DNA of 64,000 nucleotides from Anaerolineales bacterium UBA5195 (GCA_002412925.1 DHVZ01000012.1:1-64000), one strand, 5' to 3'. Positions 16,426 to 24,967 are shown, numbered from the stretch's first letter. Notes: a model not told the origin generated them from the letters alone. Numbers and translations: made by a program.

Positions 16426-17730
16426 TTACTTTTGTTGGAGAACGGGCAGGGTTAACATGGCGTGGGGGACAATCAATACATCGCAGGCCGGGCCGAGTTT
16501 GGCGCTGGCAAGTTGCAGAGCATCCTTCATCGTTGTGGCGGGAATCATCTTGCAGTCCCGCACCAAGTCAGGGCATTTGCTGCCCACAATTATCACGCGC
16601 GACTCCTCCAGCACTTTCGCCATCACAAACGCGCGCTGCTGCCCGGGCGGATAGCCGTTTTTACGGGCATCGTTGAGGATGAACTGAACATCCGGCGCGT
16701 CGCGCATGGCCGCCAGGAAGCGCTGTTCGCCGACCCCGGCCCCGGCGCCTTCTTCGCAGCGGGCGGGGATGATGAAGAATCCGCCCTTACGCACAACTGG
16801 CACGGGAGCAAAGAAAAGATAGGATGGAGCGCGGCTGGCCTGGTACAGGTTGGCATCCTTGGGGAAGCCAACTCCACCAATCGCAATGTCGTACTGCTTG
16901 GTAATGGGAACTTCGTAAACAGATTTGGCGAACTTGACCAGATCGTTGAAGGCTAATTCGGGTTCTCCGGCAGTCACGCGTAGGATTTGTTTATCGTCAT
17001 CGAGCACCACGTTCAAGATGAAACGCAACCCCGCGCGACGGGCAGCTTCGGTGATTGCCTCATGGAAGGGGTTGCCATCGATTTGTCCCAGCCGTGTGCC
17101 AGGATGGTCCACGAAAGCCGGGCCGTGGGTGTGAGCAATTAACGCTTCCCCTGCGGCACCAACAGCGACAGTTTTACGCCCACCGGAATACCCGGCATAT
17201 TGGTGTGGTTCAACGATGCCAGTGGCGATTAACAAGTCTGTTTCAACAGCGGCGCGATGGAGTAGCACCGGTACTCCGCCGGGGGTGACGCCCAAATCGA
17301 CCAGCGCGGCGGGATTTTGCGGTTCATTATCGATAACACGATAGCGGGAAACTATTTCTGCGCCTAGTTTGGTAATTTTCTCATCTTTGGTTGAGGGGCG
17401 GTGCATCCCGATGCCGCACAGCAGGGTGATGTCCTCATCGCGCACACCGGCTGTTTCCAGTTCCTTTAAAAGGGCCGGAACGAGCAAATGATCGGGGCTG
17501 GCGCGGGTGATGTCGGTGAACACGATGCAGGCACGCTGGCCGGGTTTGGCAATTTCCCGCAGAGGGGGAATCCCAATTGGGTGGTCGAGCGCTGCCTGGA
17601 TTCCCGCCGGGATATCCTTTAAGGGTGGGACCGGCTGGGAGACAGCTACATCCGCTCGGCTAGCAGAAGGAAGGCTGAATTCCACGAAAGATTTGCTGTA
17701 AGGAATACGATAGGTTTGAGGGGATATCAT
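16426..17730 (-). CDS. larA: LarA-family nickel-pincer racemase/epimerase
   Basis: 434 residues. Key LarA motifs are present: IVFTDITRASPD (residues 69-80), GIGMHRPS with the conserved His near 108, GIVEPHQYAGYSGGRKTVAVG with the His near 173 and the Lys that carries the nickel-pincer nucleotide cofactor, and DHPGTRLGQIDGNPFHEAI. LarA homologues racemise lactate or epimerise other 2-hydroxy acids. No LarB, LarC or LarE cofactor-synthesis genes are in the window. First gene of the leftward operon, driven by the promoter at 17803-17831. Converting one enantiomer for the GlcD/GlcF-type oxidase is the likely role; the exact hydroxy acid is uncertain. Confidence 0.88.
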   Translation of the reverse strand: MISPQTYRIPYSKSFVEFSLPSASRADVAVSQPVPPLKDIPAGIQAALDHPIGIPPLREIAKPGQRACIVFTDITRASPDHLLVPALLKELETAGVRDEDITLLCGIGMHRPSTKDEKITKLGAEIVSRYRVIDNEPQNPAALVDLGVTPGGVPVLLHRAAVETDLLIATGIVEPHQYAGYSGGRKTVAVGAAGEALIAHTHGPAFVDHPGTRLGQIDGNPFHEAITEAARRAGLRFILNVVLDDDKQILRVTAGEPELAFNDLVKFAKSVYEVPITKQYDIAIGGVGFPKDANLYQASRAPSYLFFAPVPVVRKGGFFIIPARCEEGAGAGVGEQRFLAAMRDAPDVQFILNDARKNGYPPGQQRAFVMAKVLEESRVIIVGSKCPDLVRDCKMIPATTMKDALQLASAKLGPACDVLIVPHAMLTLPVLQQK

Positions 17731-17770
17731 CCGCGATTCCTTGCTGGAGTCTTCATCAGCTTATGGTTTT

Positions 17771-17787
17771 GTATCACTAGACGAAAT
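17771..17787. promoter_or_regulatory. putative IclR-type operator, LarA-operon side
   Basis: GTATCACTAGACGAAAT matches the dyad GTnTCRnnnnnYGAnAC except for the last base. It lies 16-32 bases downstream of the LarA -10 box, where a bound repressor would block transcription. A looser copy (GTTTCACTCTATAGAAT, 17791-17807) adjoins it. Confidence 0.6.
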
Positions 17788-17802
17788 TGCGTTTCACTCT
17801 AT

Positions 17803-17831
17803 AGAATAGCACTACTCCCCCAGTAAGTCAA
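17803..17831 (-). promoter_or_regulatory. promoter of the LarA-family/hydroxy-acid operon
   Basis: Reading leftward: -35 TTGACT (17826-17831), 17-base spacer, -10 TATTCT (17803-17808). It lies about 75 bases before the LarA-family ATG. Confidence 0.75.
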
Positions 17832-17889
17832 GTTACAAAAATCATATTGAACTTATGCCAGAAAAAAGACTTTCATGTGATGAAAGTAG

Positions 17890-17918
17890 TTGACATCAGG
17901 CGAAACTCTTGCTACAAT
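17890..17918 (+). promoter_or_regulatory. promoter of the cupin-AOR-Liv run
   Basis: Perfect -35 TTGACA (17890-17895), 17-base spacer, -10 TACAAT (17913-17918), 72 bases before the cupin ATG. Confidence 0.85.
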
Positions 17919-17940
17919 GTTTATTATATAATAAAACTGT

Positions 17941-17957
17941 GTCTCGTATTGTGAAAC
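17941..17957. promoter_or_regulatory. putative IclR-type operator, cupin side
   Basis: GTCTCGTATTGTGAAAC fits GTnTCRnnnnnYGAnAC at every fixed position. Located 22 bases after the -10 box, inside the early transcribed region; a repressor site is likely. Confidence 0.65.
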
Positions 17958-17990
17958 AACAAAATCCTATTTTTTGCATGGAGAGTGCCC

Positions 17991-18353
17991 ATGAAAAATC
18001 TACCGTTTGTCAAAGCATCTGATGTCGAGGGGAAATCTCTTATCCCCCCTCGCGTGTCCAAACTGCTGCTGGCCCCCAAATTTGGCGGGGTGAATAATGT
18101 CTCGATGGGCATGAACATCACCGCAGTGGGCAGCATGATCCCAGACCACCAGCACGATGAATCAGAGGAAGTTCTGTTCCTGATCAGCGGGCGGGCAAAA
18201 ATTGTCATCGCCGGCGAAGGAGAATGGGAGATTGGCCCGGAAACTGCCTTTTACTCGCCCATGGGCAAAAAGCATCGTGTCGAAAATATTGGCGATGAGC
18301 CGCTGCGGATCGTGTGGGTCTATTGCCCGCCGCTGCCCGACCATCGCGCGTAA
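17991..18353 (+). CDS. small cupin-domain protein
   Basis: 120 residues, one cupin beta-barrel. Metal-binding pattern: PDHQHDESEE (two His and a Glu, residues about 48-57) and KKHRVENIGDEP (third His near 94). ATG at 17991 has GGAG 7 bases upstream; a GTG at 17985 is too close. Small stand-alone cupins act as isomerases, metal-dependent lyases or effector-binding proteins, often in sugar or aromatic-acid pathways. First gene of a rightward run under the promoter at 17890. Substrate unknown. Confidence 0.85.
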   Translation: MKNLPFVKASDVEGKSLIPPRVSKLLLAPKFGGVNNVSMGMNITAVGSMIPDHQHDESEEVLFLISGRAKIVIAGEGEWEIGPETAFYSPMGKKHRVENIGDEPLRIVWVYCPPLPDHRA

Positions 18354-18385
18354 TTGTTATGCGGCATCCAGCCGCAACCAAGCGA

Positions 18386-18474
18386 TGTCATTGCGAGAGC
18401 CAACGCTCTTCCGGCCGGAAGCAATTTCATCGTAAATCGGAGACTGCTTCGGCGCAGAACGCCTAGCAGTGACA
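18386..18474. repeat. degenerate TCATTGCGAG-type palindromic repeat
   Basis: TGTCATTGCGAGAGCC at one end and CCTAGCAGTGACA at the other, with internal GAAGCAATTTC and GAGACTGCTTC pairs, form a long imperfect hairpin in the spacer between two genes. The ends match a repeat type common across bacteria. Confidence 0.65.
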
Positions 18475-18500
18475 TATGTCAAAGGATAAGGAGAGAAATT

Positions 18501-19415
18501 ATGTTTGAAGCAACTCGTGAGTACCTGAAGAAAATTGGCATGCCACAAGGCGACGCATTTGATATGCCGAGTTCGACACAACGTTTCCCGGATGGCGCAG
18601 CTTACCGCATTGAGAACCCAACCGTGAACACAGCAACAACCGCAGCGGCACTGCTGGAAACGGCTGAAAAGAACGGCATTGTCATCAACCGCATAACTGA
18701 GACCTACGGTATGTTTCGCCACACGGCCGCAGAAATCAAGGAATATTGCCGCGTGTGTCATGATCATGGCGTTGAACTGATGATGTCGACTGGTCCGCGC
18801 GCCACCTACGATACCGGCGCCACTGTCCTTTCGGCGCAGGGCGCCCGCATCGGTTACCGTCTGCGTGGGATGGAACAGGTTTTGCGCGGCGTGGAAGATA
18901 TCAAGCGCGGTTACGATCTGGGTGTGCGTGCGTTCCTTATTTATGATGAAGGCATGTTATGGCTGGCTGGACAGATGCGCAAGGATGGGGCCTTACCGAA
19001 AGATATCATCTTCAAGGTATCTGCTCATCTCGGACATTGCAACCCCTGCTCCTTTAAACTGATGGAAAGCCTGGGCGCTGACAGCATCAACCCCGTCCGC
19101 GACCTGCAGATCCCGATGATCGCCGCATTGCGACAGGCAGTCACCGTCCCGCTGGATGTGCATATGGACAACCCGCCCGGATCTGGTGGTTTTATTCGTG
19201 TTTATGAAGCACCTGAGATCGTGCGCGTTGCGGCTCCTTTACACTGCAAGACCGGTAACTCGGTGGTCAGCGGACATGGCGAAATGACCTCTGCGGCCGA
19301 TGGTGTCAAGATGGCTGACCAGGCCACTATCGTAGTCGAGATGCTCAATAAGTATTATCCCGATCTCAAACAGTCACCCAAGGGAGCCGCGGATCTGCAC
19401 ATCCCGGCGGTGTAA
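18501..19415 (+). CDS. TIM-barrel protein of unknown reaction (U32-peptidase-like annotation possible)
   Basis: 304 residues from ATG at 18501 (AAGGAGAG upstream); a longer frame from 18354 only reads through the repeat. Alternating strand/helix segments suggest a barrel: HGVELMMSTGPRATYDTGAT near 93, GVRAFLIYDEGMLWLAGQM near 148, SAHLGHCNPCSFKLMESLGA near 175, VTVPLDVHMDNPPGSGGFIR near 215, and HCKTGNSVVSGHGEMTSA near 250. Conserved His/Cys/Asp clusters suggest a metal or substrate site. Similar proteins may be listed as U32-family peptidases, but no protease evidence is visible. It lies between a cupin and a creatininase-like hydrolase, so a carbohydrate- or acid-processing enzyme is more likely. 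Confidence 0.7.
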   Translation: MFEATREYLKKIGMPQGDAFDMPSSTQRFPDGAAYRIENPTVNTATTAAALLETAEKNGIVINRITETYGMFRHTAAEIKEYCRVCHDHGVELMMSTGPRATYDTGATVLSAQGARIGYRLRGMEQVLRGVEDIKRGYDLGVRAFLIYDEGMLWLAGQMRKDGALPKDIIFKVSAHLGHCNPCSFKLMESLGADSINPVRDLQIPMIAALRQAVTVPLDVHMDNPPGSGGFIRVYEAPEIVRVAAPLHCKTGNSVVSGHGEMTSAADGVKMADQATIVVEMLNKYYPDLKQSPKGAADLHIPAV

Positions 19416-19426
19416 AACAATTTCAA

Positions 19427-19457
19427 GCCCGAAAGGTTTTCTGAAAACCTTTCGGGC
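19427..19457. repeat. perfect hairpin between operon genes
   Basis: GCCCGAAAGGTTTT / AAAACCTTTCGGGC, 14-bp stem, 3-base loop, not followed by a T run. It could be an mRNA stabiliser or a dispersed palindrome, and resembles the arms at 12488-12582. Confidence 0.75.
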
Positions 19458-19492
19458 CTGTCTGTCAGGTTATTTCGAGAAAGGAGTGCGCC

Positions 19493-20458
19493 ATGGGTAA
19501 CTGGGAACTGCCACCCAAAGGTGGCCTGATGGAAAGCCCCAATCAGATCTATTTACAGACTATGAATATGACCCAGATCAACGAGCGACTCAAGACTAAT
19601 GATCTGATTTTCATTCCCGTGGGCAGTACAGAGTGCCATGGAGCTGGCCAGCCGCTGGGCGAGGACACATTCCTGGTAACGCGTATGCTCGAGCAGGTGG
19701 CCTTGAAGATGGGCTGCACCATCGCCCACCCGATCTGGTACAGCTCGCATCCCCACAACCATCTGGGTATGCCGGGAACCATCGTGGTGCCCGAGGATGT
19801 CCTGCTGGCGAACATGCGGGCCATCATTACTGGCCTCTGGAACATGGGCTTCCGCAAGCAGATCTTCGTCAACGGTCACGGTCAGGAAGAAGTCCTGCCC
19901 TTGGCGATCCAGCAGTGGCAGAAAAAATACCAGCTGCCGGCCGTGCTGATCACGCTCCACACTTGGACAGTAATCCATGATCACATGAAGGACAAGGCCC
20001 ACGGCGGCCCCTTTGACACGCCCTTCGCCCACGCGGATGAAGCGGAAGCCTCCTATTCGCTGGCCTTGTTCCCGGAATTTATGGATCCCTCGCTATTTGT
20101 GGACAACAAGCCGGCGGGTTTCCTGCCCCCCGGTCACACGGACAAGGGCGGGGATGTTTACCACGCCCCGATCAAGGGTCACGAGCATGTTGGATTGGGC
20201 GGCATTGAGGTGAAGGATTATCCGGAAGGGGTCATTGGTTCTCCGACCAAGGCCTCGGCAGACAAAGCCATGGTGGGTCTGAACGCTCTGATGGACTACA
20301 TGTGCAAGCTGGTTGGCGACATCATGACCAGGTTCCCAGCGGGCGTTCTGCCTCCGGTGGAGCAGGTCACCATGCGCAGCAAGGAAGAAGTCGAAGAATA
20401 CGTTAAGGGACCGCTGAACGGCGGCAAATCCATTTACACCCTCGCTTACCCGCCCTAA
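19493..20458 (+). CDS. creatininase-family amidohydrolase-like hydrolase
   Basis: 321 residues, ATG after AAAGGAG. Creatininase-fold motifs: IPVGSTECHGAGQPLGEDTF (residues about 42-61; metal Glu and His), HNHLGMPGTI near 87, and IFVNGHGQEEVLP near 124 (NGHG with Glu). These sites bind two metals in creatininase and MftE-like hydrolases. A member of this superfamily, IolN, hydrolyses 3-dehydro-scyllo-inosose in the Thermotoga inositol pathway, and the extended N terminus here may fit that branch; this is recollection, not proof. Next to a cupin and a TIM-barrel protein it probably opens a cyclic keto compound or lactam. Confidence 0.8.
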   Translation: MGNWELPPKGGLMESPNQIYLQTMNMTQINERLKTNDLIFIPVGSTECHGAGQPLGEDTFLVTRMLEQVALKMGCTIAHPIWYSSHPHNHLGMPGTIVVPEDVLLANMRAIITGLWNMGFRKQIFVNGHGQEEVLPLAIQQWQKKYQLPAVLITLHTWTVIHDHMKDKAHGGPFDTPFAHADEAEASYSLALFPEFMDPSLFVDNKPAGFLPPGHTDKGGDVYHAPIKGHEHVGLGGIEVKDYPEGVIGSPTKASADKAMVGLNALMDYMCKLVGDIMTRFPAGVLPPVEQVTMRSKEEVEEYVKGPLNGGKSIYTLAYPP

Positions 20459-20526
20459 AAATTCTGACATACATAATAGCCATGTATTCGAGTAAGCCTG
20501 TTCTGACTGCTCGTAAGATGTAATAT

Positions 20527-20583
20527 AAAAGCCCTGCTGCTTGCCAATCCTGCTTATCTGAGTTTGGTGGGTGGAGGGCTTTT
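20527..20583 (+). other. leader hairpin upstream of the aldehyde oxidoreductase
   Basis: AAAAGCCCT (20527-20535) pairs with AGGGCTTTT (20575-20583) around a 39-base loop, 40 bases before the AOR start. It could be a weak terminator or a folded leader. No known riboswitch consensus is recognised. Confidence 0.4.
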
Positions 20584-20622
20584 GCGCCTTTACCAAAGAT
20601 AGTAAATTTACGGAGAGATTCA

Positions 20623-22335
20623 ATGAAACTTCTACGCGTGGATATGACCACACTTCAAACCCGCTGGGAGATTGTGCCTGAAATCTATCAGCAATTCGGC
20701 GGCAGAGCACTCATCGCCAGGCTCCTGCTTGAAGAGATTCCGGCCGCCTGTGATGCCCTTGGTCCGCATAACAAACTTATCGTTGCTCCTGGCCTATTGG
20801 GTGGCGCAGGAGTAACTACCGCTGGCCGTTTGTCGGTCGGCGGTAAAAGCCCCCTGACCGGTGGCGTCAAGGAAGCCAACGCGGGTGGCATCGGCGGGGA
20901 TACGCTGGGCAAGATGGGTATCAAGGCAATCGTCGTTGAAGGCCAGCCTGAACAGGGCCAATTCCACCTGCTGCACATCCAAGGCGATGCGGCCGAATTA
21001 CTGCCGGCCGAGGATGTGCGTGGCCTGGGAACGTATGCCACCTCCGAAAAATTACAGGAACGATATGGCGCCGATGCCATGGTCATCTCGATCGGGCAGG
21101 CAGGCGAATTCCTGATGCGCGGAGCCGGTATTGCTGTCACCGGGGAACGCGAACAGCGCAGTAATCACGCAGCCCGGGGCGGTCTGGGCGCCGTAATGGG
21201 CAGTAAAGGGTTAAAGGCTGTCGTTATTGAGAAGCCGGTTGGAAAATCAGTCTCCTTTGCCGATGTTGAACTTTTCCGGAATGCCTCGCGTGCTTTTGCA
21301 CAAAAACTGATCGCTGACCCGAAGCTGGGTGCCCAGGGGGGGCAGCACTTATACGGAACATCCTCCATCGTGGGAGCAGTCAATGAAATGGGTTCGCTGC
21401 CCACTCGAAATTTTAGCAGTGGAAGCTTTGAACAAGCTGCTACTTTACGTGGTGAGCACTTAAGAGAAGCCATATTGGCCCGCGAAGGGAATATCGGTAC
21501 CCGCTGTATGCCCGGTTGTGTGATTGCCTGCCGCAACCAGTATGTAGACGAGTCCGGTATGCCCATCGTCGGCACGCTGCAATATGAGACGATTGGCTTG
21601 GTCGGTTCCAACTTGGGGCTTGGCAACCTGGATGACGTGGCCAGGCTCAACTTCATGTGTAACGACTTCGGGCTGGATACCATCGAAACCGGTGCAGCGC
21701 TGGGTGTGGCCATTGAAGCGGGACTGGCAGAGTTCGGGAATGTCGAAAGCATTATTGCGTTACTGAACCAGGTCAGCGAGGGCACCATCCTTGGGCGGAT
21801 GCTCGGCAATGGCGTGGTCACTACTGGACAAGTGATGGGCATCCGGCGAGTTCCAGCAGCTTTGGGCCAGGCCATGCCCGCTTACGACCCGCGCAGTCTG
21901 AAAGGAAATGGCGTCACCTATGCTACGTCACCACAGGGAGCCGATCACACCGCTGGTAATGCTTTCGGAGCGCGCAATGAAGTCAATCCACTCGGCATTC
22001 AGGGCCAGAAGGAACTTTCGCTCAAACTGCAAATCATTGCGGCCATGCTCGACAGCACCGGCCTATGCCTGTTCGCCCGTCCGCCGATCATTGCCAACCC
22101 GCAACTGATGGTGGATATGCTCAACGGCATTTACGGTTGGGGCTGGACCAAAGATGATTATGACCGCGCCAACCGCGATGTTTTGCGCACTGAACTGGAA
22201 TTCAACCGGCGCGCGGGTATTACAAAAGAAGACTACCGCATCCCCGAATACATGCGCGAAGAACCTCTGGCGCCCCACAATGCCATCTTCGATGTGCCCG
22301 ATTCTGAGCTGGATTCCGTCTTCGATACCCTATAG
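20623..22335 (+). CDS. aldehyde:ferredoxin oxidoreductase family tungsten enzyme
   Basis: 570 residues. N-terminal AOR signatures: FGGRALIARLLLEE (about 24-37), GLLGGAGVTTAGRLSVGGKSPLTGG and ANAGGIGGDTLGKMG (about 58-106). The [4Fe-4S] cluster ligands are in RCMPGCVIACRNQ (about 293-305) and the late Cys of DSTGLCLFARPP (about 478-489). AOR enzymes bind tungsto-bispterin and oxidise aldehydes to acids, or reduce acids, with ferredoxin in the cytoplasm. The CMPGCVIAC spacing differs slightly from the classical CxGCxxxC. A MoaD-like gene follows at once, as is common near AOR genes. Aldehyde substrate unknown; it belongs to the large rightward run with the Liv transporter. Confidence 0.92.
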   Translation: MKLLRVDMTTLQTRWEIVPEIYQQFGGRALIARLLLEEIPAACDALGPHNKLIVAPGLLGGAGVTTAGRLSVGGKSPLTGGVKEANAGGIGGDTLGKMGIKAIVVEGQPEQGQFHLLHIQGDAAELLPAEDVRGLGTYATSEKLQERYGADAMVISIGQAGEFLMRGAGIAVTGEREQRSNHAARGGLGAVMGSKGLKAVVIEKPVGKSVSFADVELFRNASRAFAQKLIADPKLGAQGGQHLYGTSSIVGAVNEMGSLPTRNFSSGSFEQAATLRGEHLREAILAREGNIGTRCMPGCVIACRNQYVDESGMPIVGTLQYETIGLVGSNLGLGNLDDVARLNFMCNDFGLDTIETGAALGVAIEAGLAEFGNVESIIALLNQVSEGTILGRMLGNGVVTTGQVMGIRRVPAALGQAMPAYDPRSLKGNGVTYATSPQGADHTAGNAFGARNEVNPLGIQGQKELSLKLQIIAAMLDSTGLCLFARPPIIANPQLMVDMLNGIYGWGWTKDDYDRANRDVLRTELEFNRRAGITKEDYRIPEYMREEPLAPHNAIFDVPDSELDSVFDTL

Positions 22336-22342
22336 GTGGTAT

Positions 22343-22567
22343 GTGACTGTTGAAATCGAATTATTCGGGCAACTCCTGCCTGGCAAGCAGCGCAAGCAAA
22401 CCCTGGCAATGGAGCATCCAATGAATGTTCAGGAAGTGGCGGCCTGGCTGGGCCTGAATCCAAAAGAAATCGGATTGATCACGATCAACAGAGTCCAAAG
22501 CGAGCTGGATGATCCGGTGCCACCCGATTCCCGCCTATGCTTTTTCCCGCCCATGTCTGGTGGGTAA
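22343..22567 (+). CDS. MoaD/ThiS-like small sulfur-carrier protein
   Basis: 74 residues, GTG start at 22343 with AGGTGG just upstream. The sequence begins VTVEIELFGQLLPGKQRK in the beta-grasp pattern and ends FFPPMSGG. The terminal Gly-Gly is the adenylation/thiocarboxylation site of MoaD, which supplies sulfur for the molybdopterin dithiolene. It lies 7 bases after the AOR stop and likely serves the tungstopterin cofactor of that enzyme. Confidence 0.85.
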   Translation: MTVEIELFGQLLPGKQRKQTLAMEHPMNVQEVAAWLGLNPKEIGLITINRVQSELDDPVPPDSRLCFFPPMSGG

Positions 22568-22633
22568 AATGCTCGTCTCGCGCTGAGTTTTGAAGCCCTT
22601 GAAGGGTACTATTCCGTTCTGCGGAGGAGAAGA

Positions 22634-23362
22634 ATGAGCTTCTTGAAAGTCGATGGCCTGAGTAAATCCTTTGGAGGCTTGAAAGCCGTCAATAATCTGG
22701 ATTTTGAGGTGAAAGAGGGCGAAATTATTGGGTTGATCGGTCCTAATGGTTCTGGGAAAACAACCACAATGAACCTGCTGACCGGCTTTTTGAAACCAAC
22801 CAGCGGAAAGATAAATTTTCGAGGAGAAGAGATCGGTGGTTTTCCGCGCTATCGGGTCAACCAGAAAGGTATTGCCAGAACGTTCCAATTGTGCAAGCCC
22901 TTCATGGATTTTACAGTCCTGCAAAATGTAGTGGTAGGAAGGATCTATGGACAGGAACCCAGCCAGAACTTGAAAGTTGCCGCCGAAGAATCGATGGAAA
23001 TTTTGGCTACAGTTGGTCTGGCAAATAAAGCCAAAATATTGGTCAAAGACCTGACAGTCATGGAACGAAAAAGGCTGGAACTGGCCAGGGCTCTGGCTAC
23101 CAAACCGGTCTTGCTTCTTCTGGATGAGCTGATGGCTGGCTTAAATCCGAAAGAATCTGATGATGCCTGCAAGTTGATCTCGCATATACGGGATTCGAAG
23201 ATAACCATCATCATCGTTGAGCACATTGTCAAGGTTGTTACCGCTGTTTCTGATCGCATCATCGTCCTAAACATGGGCAACAAGATTGCGGAAGGCTCGC
23301 CAGAAGCAATCATCCATGATCCCCAGGTAATTGAAGTTTATCTAGGAAAATCCCATGCTTAA
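22634..23362 (+). CDS. livG: Liv-type ABC transporter ATP-binding protein (LivG position)
   Basis: 242 residues. Walker A GPNGSGKT (about 36-43), the extended LivG loop (INFRGEEIGGFPRYRVNQKG), ARTFQ, Walker B LLLLDELMAGLNPKE near 160, and H-loop VEHIVK near 197. Oddity: the signature motif usually LSxGQ is DLTVMERKRLELARA, lacking the Ser-Gly-Gly core, so ATPase geometry may rely on the partner LivF site. Overlaps LivF by 8 bases. Energises import of branched-chain amino acids or, often in such clusters, aromatic or carboxylic acids. Confidence 0.88.
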   Translation: MSFLKVDGLSKSFGGLKAVNNLDFEVKEGEIIGLIGPNGSGKTTTMNLLTGFLKPTSGKINFRGEEIGGFPRYRVNQKGIARTFQLCKPFMDFTVLQNVVVGRIYGQEPSQNLKVAAEESMEILATVGLANKAKILVKDLTVMERKRLELARALATKPVLLLLDELMAGLNPKESDDACKLISHIRDSKITIIIVEHIVKVVTAVSDRIIVLNMGNKIAEGSPEAIIHDPQVIEVYLGKSHA

Positions 23363-24056
23363 TCTCGAAAAAATCGATATTTTTTATAATGAGCTTCAGG
23401 CTATTTGGGACGCGACAATGAATGTAAACGAAGGGGAAATTGTTGCGCTCATCGGACCCAACGGGGCTGGAAAGACCACCATTTTACGAGGCATAAGTGG
23501 GCTGCTCAAACCGGCGTCAGGGGGGATCCGTTTTCTTGGTCATGATGTAACTAAGGAACCGTCCCACAAAATTGTTGAATTCGGTTTATCTCAAGTGCCT
23601 GAGAGCGGAAAAATATTCACGGCTATGAGCGTTTTGGAAAACCTGGAATTGGGCGCGTTTGTTTCAAGGGCCAGGCAGGATAGAGCGCAAAGTTTGGAAA
23701 GAGTGTACGAAACTTTCCCCCTCCTTGCAGAAAGGAAAAACCAACAAGCTGGAACGTTGAGTGGAGGAGAACGACAAATGCTGGCGATTGGCAGGGCTTT
23801 GATGTCCAAGCCCAAGCTCTTGATGCTGGACGAACCCTCATTTGGCCTGGCGCCGATCCTGGTCGAACATATGTTTCAGACCATAGAAATGATCAACAAA
23901 CAGGGAGTCACCATCCTCTTGGTGGAGCAAAACGTTCAGGCCTCCCTGGAATTAGCTCACAGAGCTTATTTGCTCGAAAACGGGCGAATTGTCGGGGAGG
24001 GTAAAGGCACAGACCTCTTATCCTTCGAATCAGTGCGTAGTTCTTACTTGGGCTAG
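23355..24056 (+). CDS. livF: Liv-type ABC transporter ATP-binding protein (LivF position)
   Basis: 233 residues. Walker A GPNGAGKT (about 33-40), Q-loop region FGLSQVPESGKIFTAMSV, canonical signature LSGGERQMLAIGRAL near 135, Walker B LLMLDEPSFGLAP and H-loop LLVEQNVQ. The intact signature here pairs with the degenerate one in the LivG partner, suggesting an asymmetric ATPase dimer. Starts inside the LivG 3' end, 29 bases before LivH. Confidence 0.92.
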   Translation: MLNLEKIDIFYNELQAIWDATMNVNEGEIVALIGPNGAGKTTILRGISGLLKPASGGIRFLGHDVTKEPSHKIVEFGLSQVPESGKIFTAMSVLENLELGAFVSRARQDRAQSLERVYETFPLLAERKNQQAGTLSGGERQMLAIGRALMSKPKLLMLDEPSFGLAPILVEHMFQTIEMINKQGVTILLVEQNVQASLELAHRAYLLENGRIVGEGKGTDLLSFESVRSSYLG

Positions 24057-24085
24057 ATAAAACTTGAAAGAGAAGCGAGGTTTCA

Positions 24086-24967
24086 ATGTTTGAAGGACTT
24101 GGTCAAAATCTAGTTTTTGGAATTCTCGTGGGTGCTTTGTATGGACTGGCCGCATTGGGGCTTTCCCTGATCTTTGGGGTTACCAAGTTTCTCAATGTCG
24201 CCCACGGTGAACTGCTCATGTTTGGAGGCTATGCAACTTTTTGGGCGTTTTCCCTTTTGGGATTGGATCCGTTTCTGACGATCCCAATTACTATTTTTTT
24301 TCTTTTCATCATCGGGGCGATCCTCTATGCGCTGGTGTTTTCACGAACGGTGAAATTACCAGAGGAAGCCAAGATAAAAAATTCGCTCCTCGTTGCTTTT
24401 GGGTTGTCCGTCATTCTGCAAAATTTGGCCCTCCGCTTTTGGACTGCCGACGAACGGGGCGTTACCACCGCTTACTATGGCGCTTCGCTGACAATCCTCG
24501 ACACGAAATTTCCCTTGATACGCCTGGCCAGTTTGGCTGTGGCTCTCATCTTTCTGGTTGGCCTACAACTCTTCCTCTGGAAAACCTACACCGGCAAGGC
24601 CATCCGCGCAACCGTGCAAAATTGGGAGGCTGCCTCTTTGATGGGGATTGATGTCCAAAAAGTATTTCTCTTATCGTTTGCCATCGGCTCAGCTCTGGCT
24701 GGAGTAGCGGGAACCCTGGTGGTTGTAAATTATTCGATCCAACCGGTTATGGGGTTGGGATGGACGATGAAAGCTCTGATCGTCATGGTGTTGGGAGGCT
24801 TGGGAAGTATCCCTGGGACCATTGTTGGTGGTCTTATTTTAGGGGTAACCGAGTCACTCACCTCCTTTTTTATCAGCAGCAATTACCGCGAAGTGGCTGG
24901 CATGATCCTTTTCATCCTGGTGTTGATCTTCAGGCCACAAGGTTTATTTGGGGTCAAAGAGAGCTAA
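24086..24967 (+). CDS. livH: Liv-type ABC transporter permease (LivH position)
   Basis: 293 residues with about eight hydrophobic segments. Typical LivH opening: LVFGILVGALYGLAALGLSL then FGVTKFLNVAHGELLMFGGY. The conserved cytoplasmic EAA-like loop is present (KAIRATVQNWEAASLMGIDV, about 171-190). It forms the membrane channel with LivM. The ribosome site GCGAGG precedes ATG. Ends 3 bases before LivM. Confidence 0.92.
   Translation: MFEGLGQNLVFGILVGALYGLAALGLSLIFGVTKFLNVAHGELLMFGGYATFWAFSLLGLDPFLTIPITIFFLFIIGAILYALVFSRTVKLPEEAKIKNSLLVAFGLSVILQNLALRFWTADERGVTTAYYGASLTILDTKFPLIRLASLAVALIFLVGLQLFLWKTYTGKAIRATVQNWEAASLMGIDVQKVFLLSFAIGSALAGVAGTLVVVNYSIQPVMGLGWTMKALIVMVLGGLGSIPGTIVGGLILGVTESLTSFFISSNYREVAGMILFILVLIFRPQGLFGVKES

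Noticed and set aside
20527..20583. Possible molybdenum-cofactor riboswitch before AOR
   Set aside because: Only a single stem can be drawn and the known Moco motif blocks are not visible.
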